The position numbers and the translations under genes are program-made. The notes beneath the pieces were generated by a model. The model saw nothing but the letters and a program-made list of their open reading frames with translations, was not told where the DNA came from and made no database searches. A DNA stretch of 64,000 bases from Rubrivivax gelatinosus (lineage in GTDB: Bacteria; Pseudomonadota; Gammaproteobacteria; Burkholderiales; Burkholderiaceae_C). The stretch covers positions 1 through 64,000 of the forward strand of contig NZ_NRRU01000005.1 in the NCBI RefSeq assembly GCF_016583785.1, in the 5' to 3' direction. How positions within the stretch are numbered: position 1 is the first letter of the stretch; each line of letters opens with the position of its first letter. This document shows positions 35,221 through 43,474 of the stretch, piece after piece.

Positions 35221-35520
35221 TCAGTCGACGACCTGCACGCCCTTCCAGAACGCGATCCGGCCCTTGATCTCGGCCGCCGCTTCCTTCGGCTCGGGGTAGT
35301 ACCAGGCGGCGTCGGGGTTGGCGTCGCCGTCGACGAACAGCGTGTGATACCGCGCCTCGCCCTTCCACGAGCACATCGTGCGCGTGTTGCTCGGCAGCAG
35401 GTACTGCGTCTTTACCGCCTCGGCCGGGAAATAGTGGTTGCCTTCGACCACCACGGTGTCGTCGCTCTCGGCGACGACGCTGCCTCTCCAGATCGCCTTC
35501 ATTTCGTTCCTCTCGCTCAT
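35221..35520 (-). CDS. DUF427 domain protein
   Basis: The 99-residue product matches the DUF427 (small beta-rich) family: VVAESDDTVVVEGNHYFPAEAV, LLPSNTRTMCSWKGEARYHTLFVDG and AAWYYPEPKEAAAEIKGRIAFWKGV. The last block is highly conserved in the family. The ATG (35520) overlaps the egtD stop as ATGA. An ATG six codons in (35502) is possible. Function unknown, but the tight linkage to ergothioneine genes is notable. Confidence 0.88.
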   Translation of the reverse strand: MSERNEMKAIWRGSVVAESDDTVVVEGNHYFPAEAVKTQYLLPSNTRTMCSWKGEARYHTLFVDGDANPDAAWYYPEPKEAAAEIKGRIAFWKGVQVVD

Positions 35521-36428
35521 GCCGGGTTCGCCGGCTCCAGCCAGTGCAGCGAAAAACGTCGCGCCGCATCGGTCCAGACGGGGCCGGGTTCGAACCCGGC
35601 GCGCCGCGCGAGGGCCCGGAAACCCTCGACGCCGTACTTGTACGAATTCTCCGTGTGCAGGCTGTCGCCTTCGTCGAATTCGAAGCGCTCGCCACCGACC
35701 TGCAGCACCTGGCGCCGGCGGCTGACCAGGTGCATCTCGATGCGGCGCAAAGGCGGATGGTAGAACGCCGCGTGCGCCCAGGCGCCGAGATCGATGTCGG
35801 CGCCCAGCTCCCGGTTGGCACGCGCCAGCAGGTTGAGGTTGAACGCCGCGGTGACACCCTGCGCGTCGTTGTAGGCCGCGTGCAGTTCGGCCGGCTCCTT
35901 GAACAGGTCGACGCCGATCAGCAGCGCGCCGCCGTCCAGCCACTGGCGAAAGCGCGCCAGCAGCGCCTGCGCCGCCTCGGGCTCGAAGTTGCCGATCGAG
36001 CTGCCGGGAAAGAAGCCGATGCGCCGCCCCGCCGCCGGCGGCAGCACCAGGTCACGCGTGAAGTCGCCAGCCAGCGGCTCGACGGCCAGCCCGGGATAGT
36101 CGGCGCGCAAGGTGGCGGCGGCTTCGGCCAGGTACTCGCCGGAGATGTCGATCGGCACGAAACGCCGCGGCGACTCCAGCGCATCCAGCAGCAGCCGCAC
36201 CTTGACGCTGGCACCGGCACCGAACTCGACGATCTCGGCGCCGGTGCCGATGCGGGCCGCGAACTCGGGTGCGTGCCGGTCCAGCAGCGCGAGCTCGGTG
36301 CGCGTCGGGTAGTACTCGGGCAGCAGGCAGATGCGCTCGAACAGGCGCGAGCCTTCGGCGTCGTAGAACCACTTGGGCGCGATGTGGCGGGTGCGCAGCC
36401 CCGCGACGAACTCCTCGGCGAAGCTCAT
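35517..36428 (-). CDS. egtD: L-histidine N-alpha-methyltransferase EgtD
   Basis: The 303-residue product matches EgtD: PKWFYDAEGSRLFERIC at the start, EYYPTRTELALLD, SAM-binding EIVEFGAGASVKVRLLLD and FFPGSSIGNFEP, and C-terminal SLHTENSYKYGVEGF. It trimethylates histidine to hercynine, the first step of ergothioneine synthesis. ATG (36428) overlaps the egtB stop (ATGA). Confidence 0.95.
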   Translation of the reverse strand: MSFAEEFVAGLRTRHIAPKWFYDAEGSRLFERICLLPEYYPTRTELALLDRHAPEFAARIGTGAEIVEFGAGASVKVRLLLDALESPRRFVPIDISGEYLAEAAATLRADYPGLAVEPLAGDFTRDLVLPPAAGRRIGFFPGSSIGNFEPEAAQALLARFRQWLDGGALLIGVDLFKEPAELHAAYNDAQGVTAAFNLNLLARANRELGADIDLGAWAHAAFYHPPLRRIEMHLVSRRRQVLQVGGERFEFDEGDSLHTENSYKYGVEGFRALARRAGFEPGPVWTDAARRFSLHWLEPANPA

Positions 36429-37606
36429 GCGTCGAGCGCGAGCCGCAGGCCGCTGTACTGCCAGCGTGCCGCCGGCGGGAAGAAGTTGCGGTAGCTGGCG
36501 CGTGCATGCCCCGCCGGCGTCGCCACCGAACTGCCGCGCAGCACGATCTGGCCGACCATGAACTTGCCGTTGTATTCGCCGACGGCACCGGCCAGCGGCC
36601 GGAACCGTGGATACGGGTCGTAGGACGAGCGCGTCCACTGCCAGACGGCGCCGAAACACTGCGCCGGCGGTGTCGCCGACGTCGCCGCGTGCTCCCACTC
36701 GGCTTCGCTTGGCAGCCGCGCGCCGGCCCATTCGGCGAAGGCCGCCGCCTCGTAGAACGACAGGTGGCGCACCGGGGCCTCCGGCTGGCGTTCACGTTCG
36801 CCGTACAGCGTGAACTCGAGGCCGCCGTCGCGCCAGTACAGCGGCGCCGTCCAGCCCTGGGCCTGCACCACCGCCCAGCCGTCCGACAACCACAGCGCCG
36901 CGCGCCGGTAGCCTGCGTCGTCGACGAATGCCTGGTACTCGGCGTTGCTCACGAGCCGGTTCGCGAGCCGGTAGGGCTGCAGCAGCACGCGGTGGCGCGG
37001 CGTCTCGTTGTCGAAGGCGAAACCGCCGCCGCCGTGGCCGATCTCGACGCTGCCGCCGGCGTAGTCCAGCCAGCCGGGCTCGGCGGCCACCACCGGCGGC
37101 GGTTCGCCCGGCCAGGCGGCCGGGGCCAGCGGGTTCAGCGCCAGCGCCGCCAGCAGGTCGGTCTGGATCAGCTCCTGGTGCTGCTGCTCGTGCTGCAGGC
37201 CAAGCTCGATCAGCGGCCAGGCGCGCGCGCGCGTGTCGGCGTCGGCCCCGGCGATGAAGGCGGCCAGCGCCTCGTCGACCGCATGCCGCCACGGCAGCAC
37301 CTCGGCCAGCGAGGGCCGCGACAACATGCCGCGCTGCGGCCGCGGGTGGCGCGGCCCCAGGCTCTCGTAATAGGAGTTGAACAGCCGCGCCCAGCGTTCG
37401 TCGTGCGGCCGGAAACCCGGCGCGTGCGGGCCGAGCACGATGGCCTCGAAGAACCAGCTGGTGTGGGCCAGATGCCATTTGGTCGGACTGGCGTCGGGCA
37501 TGGCTTGCAGCGCCTGGTCTTCGGGCGAGAGCGGCGCCGCGAGCGCCTCGCTGTGTGCTCGCACCCGCCGCAGGCGTGCGCCCAGGCTCTGATCGTCGTC
37601 GGACAT
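36425..37606 (-). CDS. egtB: Ergothioneine sulfoxide synthase EgtB
   Basis: The 393-residue product has an N-terminal DinB-like domain with the iron-binding histidines (WHLAHTSWFFE, and HEQQH at 139-143) and a C-terminal formylglycine-generating-enzyme-type (FGE-sulfatase) domain with LPSEAEWEHAA, QWTRSSYDPYPRF and RGSSVATP. EgtB is a non-haem iron enzyme joining hercynine with gamma-glutamyl-cysteine or cysteine. egtA, egtC and egtE are absent nearby, so the sulfur donor may be cysteine (inference). ATG 37606 was chosen because AGGAG lies 8 bases upstream. Confidence 0.93.
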   Translation of the reverse strand: MSDDDQSLGARLRRVRAHSEALAAPLSPEDQALQAMPDASPTKWHLAHTSWFFEAIVLGPHAPGFRPHDERWARLFNSYYESLGPRHPRPQRGMLSRPSLAEVLPWRHAVDEALAAFIAGADADTRARAWPLIELGLQHEQQHQELIQTDLLAALALNPLAPAAWPGEPPPVVAAEPGWLDYAGGSVEIGHGGGGFAFDNETPRHRVLLQPYRLANRLVSNAEYQAFVDDAGYRRAALWLSDGWAVVQAQGWTAPLYWRDGGLEFTLYGERERQPEAPVRHLSFYEAAAFAEWAGARLPSEAEWEHAATSATPPAQCFGAVWQWTRSSYDPYPRFRPLAGAVGEYNGKFMVGQIVLRGSSVATPAGHARASYRNFFPPAARWQYSGLRLALDA

Positions 37607-37767
37607 CGGCGGGGCTCCTGCGGCCGGTCGGTGAATCATTCTGGTCTGGGCTCGTGTCGGTTACCCCTTCGGGCAAGCCCCGTACCGTGTGTGCAGCTGT
37701 AAGCGGCGCACACGCCGGCCGAACGCTGCGTGCAGCCCCGCTGAAACACCGCTCAAGCCCTGCCGCC

Positions 37768-37773
37768 TACAGT
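37768..37773 (+). promoter_or_regulatory. Possible -10 element of the pirin gene
   Basis: TACAGT ends 7 bases before the ATG (37781). A transcript from here would begin at or next to the start codon. No Shine-Dalgarno sequence is present. Confidence 0.35.
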
Positions 37774-37780
37774 GGCTGCC

Positions 37781-38644
37781 ATGGACAGCAGCACCCTCAG
37801 CCCCAGCGTCACCACCCCGCGCAGCATCGAACGCCTGGTCGCCGGCCAGCCGACGAGCGACGGTGCCGGCGTGCGCCTCGTGCGCCTGCTGACGCAGGAC
37901 CTGCAGCGCCGGCTCGACCCCTTCCTGATGCTGGACAACTTCGGCACCGACCGGCCCGAGGACTACATCGCCGGTTTCCCCGACCACCCGCACCGCGGTT
38001 TCGAGACCGTCACCGTGATGGTCCAGGGCCGCATGCGCCACCGCGACAGCGCCGGCCACGAAGGCAGCGTCGGGCCCGGCGGCGTGCAGTGGATGAGCAC
38101 CGGCCGCGGCCTGGTGCACAGCGAGATGCCCGAGCAGCAGGACGGCGCGATGGAAGGTTTCCAGCTCTGGCTGAACCTGCCGGCGCGCACGAAGATGGGC
38201 GAACCCTGGTACCGCGACATTGACGCCGCCGCGGTGCCGGTGTGGCAGGGCGAAGGCGTGCGCGCGCGCGTCGTCGCCGGCCGCACGCACGGTGTCGCCG
38301 GTGCGGTCGAACGCGACACGACCGAGCCGCTGATCCTGGACCTGGAACTGGCCGCCGGCGCGCGTTTCGAGCAGCCGCTGCCGGCTGCGCACAACGCCTT
38401 CGTCGTCGTCTACCGCGGCAGCGCGCTGCTCGGCGGGCGTGAACTGGCGCGCGGGCCGATGGTGATCCTGGCCAACGGCGGCGACGGCATCGTGCTCGAA
38501 GGCGGCGCCGCCGGCGCGCGTGTGCTGCTGGTGGCGGGCCAGCCGCTGGGCGAGCCGATCGCGCAGTACGGCCCGTTCGTGATGAACAGCAACCAGGAGA
38601 TCTTCGAGGCGGTCGAAGACTTCCGCGCCGGCCGCCTGGCCTGA
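37781..38644 (+). CDS. Pirin family protein
   Basis: The 287-residue product is a bicupin of the pirin family: FPDHPHRGFET with metal ligands H69 and H71, and LVHSEMPE with H113 and E115. They correspond to human pirin H56, H58, H101 and E103, so the metal site is intact. Pirins bind iron; some oxidise quercetin, others act as redox-linked regulators. GTG at 37772 is an alternative start three codons upstream. Confidence 0.9.
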   Translation: MDSSTLSPSVTTPRSIERLVAGQPTSDGAGVRLVRLLTQDLQRRLDPFLMLDNFGTDRPEDYIAGFPDHPHRGFETVTVMVQGRMRHRDSAGHEGSVGPGGVQWMSTGRGLVHSEMPEQQDGAMEGFQLWLNLPARTKMGEPWYRDIDAAAVPVWQGEGVRARVVAGRTHGVAGAVERDTTEPLILDLELAAGARFEQPLPAAHNAFVVVYRGSALLGGRELARGPMVILANGGDGIVLEGGAAGARVLLVAGQPLGEPIAQYGPFVMNSNQEIFEAVEDFRAGRLA

Positions 38645-38652
38645 GAACGGAC

Positions 38653-38676
38653 CTGCGGCGCCGCAAGGCGCCGCAG
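38653..38676. terminator. Hairpin between the convergent pirin and creA genes
   Basis: CTGCGGCGCC (38653-38662), loop GCAA, GGCGCCGCAG (38667-38676): a perfect 10-bp stem with a GNRA-type loop, 9 bases after the pirin stop. No T-run follows on either strand, so factor-assisted termination or mRNA 3' protection is likely. Confidence 0.5.
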
Positions 38677-38702
38677 ATCGGGCTCGGGCCAGCTCGGCAG
38701 CG

Positions 38703-39191
38703 TCAGCGCTTGAGCGGGATCGGCGTCGTGCGCTCGACCGGCACCGCCGTCACCGCGTTCTGCGGCGACCCTTCGATCACACGGTCGGAATAGGTCAGGT
38801 AGACCAGCGTGTTGCGCGCCGCGTCGACCATGCGCACCACGTGCAGGCGCTTGAAGACCAGCGAGATGCGTTCGCTGAACATGTCTTCCTGCTGCGGCAG
38901 CGGCTTCGGGAACGAGATCGGCCCGGTCTGGCGGCAGGCGATCGAGGCGTCCGATTTGTCTTCGGCCAGCCCGAGCCCACCCTTGATGCCGCCGGTCTTG
39001 GCGCGCGAGACGTAGCAGGTGATGCCCTTGACGCCAGGGTCGTCGTAAGCGTCGACGACGATCTTGTGGTCCGGGCCGATCAGCTTGAAGACGGTGTCGA
39101 CTTCGCCGACCGGCTCGGCCGCGGCGGCGCCGGCGCACAGCACGAGCACCGCTGCGGCCGCCGCCCGCAGGTGCCAGCGGGTATGAGTCAC
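38703..39191 (-). CDS. creA: CreA family periplasmic protein
   Basis: The 162-residue product has a signal peptide (cleavage near AAA|E at 25) and the CreA family core: [75 protein letters not shown]. CreA is a conserved periplasmic protein of unknown function. It lies 2 bases downstream of the DUF4397 lipoprotein gene on the same strand, likely the same transcript. Confidence 0.9.
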   Translation of the reverse strand: MTHTRWHLRAAAAAVLVLCAGAAAAEPVGEVDTVFKLIGPDHKIVVDAYDDPGVKGITCYVSRAKTGGIKGGLGLAEDKSDASIACRQTGPISFPKPLPQQEDMFSERISLVFKRLHVVRMVDAARNTLVYLTYSDRVIEGSPQNAVTAVPVERTTPIPLKR

Positions 39192-39193
39192 CG

Positions 39194-40483
39194 TCAGTGG
39201 TCCTCGACCAGGTCGCCGGCGGGTGCGGCGGCGCTGCCGCCGACCAGCACCGTGTACACCTTGCCGGCCTCGATCACCTGCTCGGTCAGCGACAGCACCG
39301 AGCCGGTCACGACCGGCGAGGTGACGATCAGCGTGCCGCTGCTGGCGGTCGAGACGTCGACGTAGGCCGACGCAGTACCGACCGCGACGCTGGTCACCAG
39401 CTGCGAGGACCCGAGCTTCAGCGACAGCGTCGAACCCAGGTCGCTGATGGCGTTGATGAGCCGGATCTTGCCCTTGCTGCTGTCGGTCGACAGCGTGTTG
39501 TCGTCCGTCAGCCAGACGGCCGCCGGCGCGCCCGCGCTGCCGTAGACCAGCAGCGTGTAGTCGGTGCCGGCCACCAGCGTGCCGCTGGGCAGCGAGCTGC
39601 TGACGTCGGTGCTGCCGATGGCGACCGCCACCGTCGGCGTGCCGGCGTCGACGAGCGCGTAGTCGCTGACCACCGGCGAGCCCGAGGACAGCAGTTCGGT
39701 CCCGTCGACGGTGGCGGTGACGGTCGCATTCGCCGCCGCCGCCGCCGCGACGCGCACGCGGGCATCGGTGACGTCGATGCGGGTCAGCGTGCTCTTTTCC
39801 TCGCGCAGCAGCAGGCCGTTGACGAGCACGCCGCTGGCCGCCGCGGTCAGCGCCAGCGTGTAGACCTTGCCATCGCCGAAGACGATGTCGGAGACGTCCA
39901 GGCGGACATCGCTCTTGCTGCCCGAGGCGGTGACGACCACGCGCCAGGTGCCGGAATCGATCTTGATGAAGTCGTTGAGCGTGCCCACCGCGGCCGCCGA
40001 CTGCGTCGCGACCGAGTCGGCCAGCGTGTCGTCGGCGCCCATCACGTAGACGTCCAGCACGCCAGCATCGGTGGCGCCGTTGAAGACCCGCACCTTGCTC
40101 TGGTCGTCGTCCGGGTCGGAGGTGGTCTCATCGAGCTGCAGCCAGTCGAGATCACCGACCGGGCCCCAGGCGAGGATGGTGTAGTAGTCGTCCTCGCTCA
40201 GCGAGGGCGTGAAGGTCGACACCAGTGCCGAGGCCGAGCCGCTGCGCGAGATCGTCGAGTCGCAGTCGCCCGGGTCGACGTCCTTGTACTTCGTCTCGAT
40301 GCCGTAAGCGATCGAGCTGAACAGGTTGTCGCCGTCGACCTTCAGCGTCAGCGAGTCGTACGAGCTGGCGTTGATGAAACGGACATGGGCCTTGGTCGTG
40401 TCCTCGCCGCCGCCGCAGCCGGCGAGCACCACCGGCGACGACAGCGCCAGCGAGAGCCAGCGCCTGCGGTTGATCTGCTGCAT
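39194..40483 (-). CDS. DUF4397 domain lipoprotein
   Basis: The 429-residue product has a lipoprotein signal peptide with NRRRWL then lipobox VLAGC near residue 22. Two DUF4397-like repeats follow (roughly 30-190 and 245-425; blocks [20 protein letters not shown] and [21 protein letters not shown]), each of beta strands rich in Thr, Val, Ser and Asp. It is probably anchored to the outer membrane or surface. ATG 40483 was chosen because AGGAG lies just upstream; longer frames extend to 40531. Function unknown. The protein is acidic and Ser/Thr-rich, unlike its neighbours. Confidence 0.85.
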   Translation of the reverse strand: MQQINRRRWLSLALSSPVVLAGCGGGEDTTKAHVRFINASSYDSLTLKVDGDNLFSSIAYGIETKYKDVDPGDCDSTISRSGSASALVSTFTPSLSEDDYYTILAWGPVGDLDWLQLDETTSDPDDDQSKVRVFNGATDAGVLDVYVMGADDTLADSVATQSAAAVGTLNDFIKIDSGTWRVVVTASGSKSDVRLDVSDIVFGDGKVYTLALTAAASGVLVNGLLLREEKSTLTRIDVTDARVRVAAAAAANATVTATVDGTELLSSGSPVVSDYALVDAGTPTVAVAIGSTDVSSSLPSGTLVAGTDYTLLVYGSAGAPAAVWLTDDNTLSTDSSKGKIRLINAISDLGSTLSLKLGSSQLVTSVAVGTASAYVDVSTASSGTLIVTSPVVTGSVLSLTEQVIEAGKVYTVLVGGSAAAPAGDLVEDH

Positions 40484-40595
40484 CGAAGTCTCCTGCGCGC
40501 CAGCGCGAGCGGCCGGCAAAGACGACATCATCGCCCAGTCGCGTTGCGCTGTTGCGTCCGGCGATGACGTCGTCGCGTCGATGCTGCAGCCGCGA

Positions 40596-41483
40596 TCAGG
40601 TCGCGGGCTTGTCCGACAGCGCCTTCAGGTTGTCCTGAAGCTCCTTGCCCATCGGCGCATTCAGGGTAATGCCCTTGGGCGGGATCGGCGCCAGGAACCA
40701 CTTGCGGTAGAGCTTCTCGAACTCGCCGCTCTTCATCAGCCTGGCGACGACGCCGTCGACCAGATGCTTGAACGCCGGGTCGTCCTTGCGCAGCATGATC
40801 GCGTAGGGCTCGACCTGGATCGGATCGCCGACGACGGCCAGTTCGGCCGGGTTCGCCGAACTCGCACGCAGGCCGTACAGCAGGATGTCGTCCATGCCGA
40901 AGGCGGCGGCGCGGCCGCTCTGCACCAGCAGCGCGGCCTCGGCGTGGTCCTTGGCGCCGATCAACTCGATCGGCAGCTTGTTCTCGCTGATCAGGTTGCG
41001 CAGGATGCGGTAGTTGGTGGTGCCGGTGGTCGACACCAGCACCTTGCCGTGCAGATCGGCGAGCGACTTGATGCCCGAGTCGGAGCGCACCAGGAAGCGT
41101 GTGCCGGTGTAGAAGTAGTTGACCGCGAACGCCACCTGCTTGGCGCGGTCGCTGTTGTTCGTCGTCGAGCCGCATTCGATGTCGATGGTGCCGTTGACCA
41201 GCAGCGGGATGCGGTTGGCGCTGGTCACCGGCTGCAGGTTCACCTTCAGGTCGGCACGGCCGGTGGCCTTCTTCACCTCGTCGACGATGCGGCCGCAGAT
41301 CTCGTAGCCGAAGCCGACCGGCTGCGCCTTGTCGTCGAGGTAGGAAAAGGGGATCGAGGACTCGCGGTAGGCGACACCGATGCTGCCGCTGGCCTTGACC
41401 TTCTCCAGCGTGGTCTGGGCTGCGGCCGCACCGGCGACGACGGCGAGGGTCAGGACGGCAAGATGGCGCACGATCTGGGGCAT
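40596..41483 (-). CDS. Periplasmic amino-acid-binding protein (GltI/glutamate-aspartate type)
   Basis: The 295-residue product has a signal peptide (1-22, cleavage AAA|Q) and a family 3 solute-binding domain: IPFSYLDDKAQPVGFGYEIC, IDIECGSTTNNSDR, LVSTTGTTNYRIL and FGMDDILLYGLR. The layout is that of GltI-type glutamate/aspartate receptors of ABC importers. No permease or ATPase gene lies nearby, so it is an orphan receptor. ATG (41483) is preceded by GGAGGA-like sequence. Confidence 0.9.
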   Translation of the reverse strand: MPQIVRHLAVLTLAVVAGAAAAQTTLEKVKASGSIGVAYRESSIPFSYLDDKAQPVGFGYEICGRIVDEVKKATGRADLKVNLQPVTSANRIPLLVNGTIDIECGSTTNNSDRAKQVAFAVNYFYTGTRFLVRSDSGIKSLADLHGKVLVSTTGTTNYRILRNLISENKLPIELIGAKDHAEAALLVQSGRAAAFGMDDILLYGLRASSANPAELAVVGDPIQVEPYAIMLRKDDPAFKHLVDGVVARLMKSGEFEKLYRKWFLAPIPPKGITLNAPMGKELQDNLKALSDKPAT

Positions 41484-41579
41484 GGAGGACTCCGTGTCGA
41501 GAGGTGGAGACCAGCTTAAGCAAAGCGGCTGCCAGCGTGACTCCGCATGAACACCCGGAGTCTGGCGCGCCACAAACGA

Positions 41580-41605
41580 CGACGCCCGGCAACAGCCGGG
41601 CGTCG
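41580..41605 (-). terminator. Intrinsic terminator for the 48-residue protein gene
   Basis: CGACGCCCGGC (41580-41590), loop AACA, then GCCGGGCGTCG (41595-41605) form a perfect 11-bp stem. On the minus strand it is followed by TCGTTTGTGG, a weak T tract. It lies 20 bases past the stop of the minus-strand small gene. Confidence 0.6.
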
Positions 41606-41625
41606 CGAGGGGGTACCGGCCGCGT

Positions 41626-41772
41626 TCAGACGCGGGCAGCAGCGGCGCTCTGCGCGACGATGCTCGACGCGCCGTCCTGCGAAGCCAGCGAGTCGATGCC
41701 GGAGAGCATCACGACGGTGAAGAAGGCCGCGCTGGCCAGCGCGATCAGGCGGGGGGCGAAGCGGGTGGTCAT
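41626..41772 (-). CDS. Small exported or membrane peptide (48 residues)
   Basis: The product has one hydrophobic segment (LIALASAAFFTVVMLSGIDSLAS) that reads as a membrane anchor or signal, then a short Ser/Ala/Gln tail. A GGAGCCCACG context with AAGGAG 6 bases before the ATG (41772) supports translation. A clear hairpin terminator follows the stop. I do not recognise a function. Length and context suggest a real small gene. Confidence 0.6.
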   Translation of the reverse strand: MTTRFAPRLIALASAAFFTVVMLSGIDSLASQDGASSIVAQSAAAARV

Positions 41773-41902
41773 CGTGGGCTCCTTCGGGTTGCGTGCTGCG
41801 ATGGAGTCCACTGTAGGCAGCGCCCCCGGCGGCCGCGAGCGGCTTGCGACGACCGGCGCCGGCAGGCGACGAAGCGCCTGCGGCGGCGACGGGCTGCAGC
41901 GC

Positions 41903-42142
41903 TCAGCCGGCGTCGCCTGGGTTGCGCGACGGCTGCGAAAGCGCTTGCGGCCACTCGGGCGCGCCGAACTCGTCAAGCTCGGCGTGTTCCGTGACCGCCA
42001 GGCCCTGCATCAGTTCGAGGCTGGACTCGTACCAGCCGCAGGCAGCCCCGGCACGTGTGCCGGCCGCGGCCGCCTCGCCCGGCGAAGCAGGCCAGTCCGG
42101 CGAGCCGTTGCGGCGGCGGCGATGCGAGAACAGTGCAGGCAT
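41903..42142 (-). CDS. Small hypothetical protein (79 residues)
   Basis: The product has a basic N-terminus and a core CGWYESSLELMQGLAVTEHA, followed by an acidic Pro/Ser-rich tail. AAGGAG lies 7 bases before the ATG (42142), and its spacing from the next small gene suggests an operon of two short genes. I know no function. The core looks conserved in style (aromatic, Ser, Glu, Leu) but was not compared to a database. Confidence 0.5.
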   Translation of the reverse strand: MPALFSHRRRRNGSPDWPASPGEAAAAGTRAGAACGWYESSLELMQGLAVTEHAELDEFGAPEWPQALSQPSRNPGDAG

Positions 42143-42312
42143 GGACGGCTCCTTCCACTCTCCCCTTCGCGTCGAGCAGGGGTGCCGGCAAATGGTGATC
42201 CGGCGACGGTCATCCGACCATCACCCGAACGGCTCCACCAGCCGGGTAGGAGCCCGCTCCCCCGCGAACGGGTGATGCAGCGTTCACGGCCCGCCAGAGG
42301 CCCGGCAGCCGG

Positions 42313-42894
42313 CTAGCGGCCCAGAGGCGCGACGCCGAAGAGCCAGGCGTGGGCCCAGAACGCGAACACCGCCCAGGCGGCGGCGCCGACGACGACGGTC
42401 AGCACGGTGCGCGAGGCCGTGCCCGGCGCATAGACGGTGCCGGCCGCGGCATCACGCCGACGCGACGAGCGGTAGTCGAACACCGCCCAGACCATGAAGC
42501 TGCCGAACAGCAGCACGTCGGCCAGCGTGTGGTTCGCCAGCAGGTGGGCGAAGGCCCAGAGCTTGACGCCCAGGATCATCGGGTGGTGCAGCTTGGCCTT
42601 GATCTGGTTGCCGGGCACATAGGCGGCGACGTTCAGGATGAAGGCCAGCAGCACCAGCAGCGAGGCCAGGTGCCGCGCCCAGAGCATCGGCGTCCACAGC
42701 GCCACCGGGTCCAGCCGCGCCTCGCCGTAGCCGCGCACGATCAGCACCAGGCCGACGAGCGAGAGCACCGAATACAGGCCCTTGAAGCCGTTCTCGCCCA
42801 GCCGCGAACGCAGCCGCGTGCGCCAGTCGTCGGCGACGATGCGCACCGAATGCACGGCCAGGAACAGCACGAGGCCCAGTATCAGTTGCGTCAT
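42313..42894 (-). CDS. nnrU: NnrU family membrane protein
   Basis: The 193-residue product has about six hydrophobic segments and the NnrU blocks VLFLAVHSVRI, GFKGLYSVLSLVGL, PMLWARHLASLLVLLAFI and HPMILGVKLWAFAHLLANHTLADVLLF. NnrU proteins are membrane proteins linked to nitrite or NO metabolism and isoprenoid-related reductases; no denitrification genes are present here. It starts 63 bases from the divergent MaoC gene. Confidence 0.88.
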   Translation of the reverse strand: MTQLILGLVLFLAVHSVRIVADDWRTRLRSRLGENGFKGLYSVLSLVGLVLIVRGYGEARLDPVALWTPMLWARHLASLLVLLAFILNVAAYVPGNQIKAKLHHPMILGVKLWAFAHLLANHTLADVLLFGSFMVWAVFDYRSSRRRDAAAGTVYAPGTASRTVLTVVVGAAAWAVFAFWAHAWLFGVAPLGR

Positions 42895-42943
42895 GGGTGA
42901 CAGGGGGAAGTCGGGACCGGGCGCATTGTCGCCGCTCGCCCGC

Positions 42944-42949
42944 TATCCT
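42944..42949 (+). promoter_or_regulatory. Possible -10 element of the MaoC-family gene
   Basis: TATCCT ends 8 bases before the ATG (42958). No Shine-Dalgarno sequence lies between them, so a leaderless transcript is likely if this is the promoter. Confidence 0.35.
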
Positions 42950-42957
42950 GCCCGGCC

Positions 42958-43431
42958 ATGAACAAGCGCTACTTCTGGGAAGATTTCGCCGCCGGCAGCG
43001 TCCGCGAGTTCGGCGCCACCACCGTCACGCGCGAGGCCATCCTGGCCTTCGCCGGCCAGTTCGACCCGCAGCCCTTCCACCTCGACGAGGAAGCGGCGAA
43101 ACACTCGCTCTTCAAGGGCTTGTGCGCCAGCGGCTGGCACACCGCGGCGATGACGATGCGCATGATGTGCGACGAGTACCTGCTCGACGCCGCCAGCCTG
43201 GGCTCGCCGGGCCTGGAGAACATCCGCTGGAAGAAGCCCGTCTACCCGGGCGACACGCTGTCGGTGCGCATGGAGATCCTCGAATCGCGGCCGATGGCCA
43301 GCCGGCCGCAGGTGGGCCTGGTGCGCTCGAGCTGGACGGTGCTGAACCAACATGCCGAGCCGGTGATGACGATGGAAGGTTGGGCGATGTTCAGCCGGCG
43401 CGAGCCGGCGGTCGGCGAAAATCCGGGCTGA
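42958..43431 (+). CDS. MaoC-like hotdog-fold dehydratase
   Basis: The 157-residue product matches the MaoC dehydratase family: YFWEDFAAGSVREFGATTVTREAILAFAGQFDPQPFHLDEE at the start (the F-D-P-Q-P-F-H catalytic motif includes the conserved Asp and His), and IRWKKPVYPGDTLSVRMEILE. These enzymes hydrate enoyl-CoA esters. It is followed by a polyamine-binding protein gene with its own Shine-Dalgarno. Confidence 0.9.
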   Translation: MNKRYFWEDFAAGSVREFGATTVTREAILAFAGQFDPQPFHLDEEAAKHSLFKGLCASGWHTAAMTMRMMCDEYLLDAASLGSPGLENIRWKKPVYPGDTLSVRMEILESRPMASRPQVGLVRSSWTVLNQHAEPVMTMEGWAMFSRREPAVGENPG

Positions 43432-43474
43432 ACCCTTGCCGTCTGGCGCTCACCGTCTTCGGAGGAAATCCTTC

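Noticed and set aside
35580-35605. T-arm-like GGGTTCGAACCCGG resembling a tRNA
   Set aside because: It lies inside egtD coding sequence, and no acceptor, D or anticodon stems flank it.
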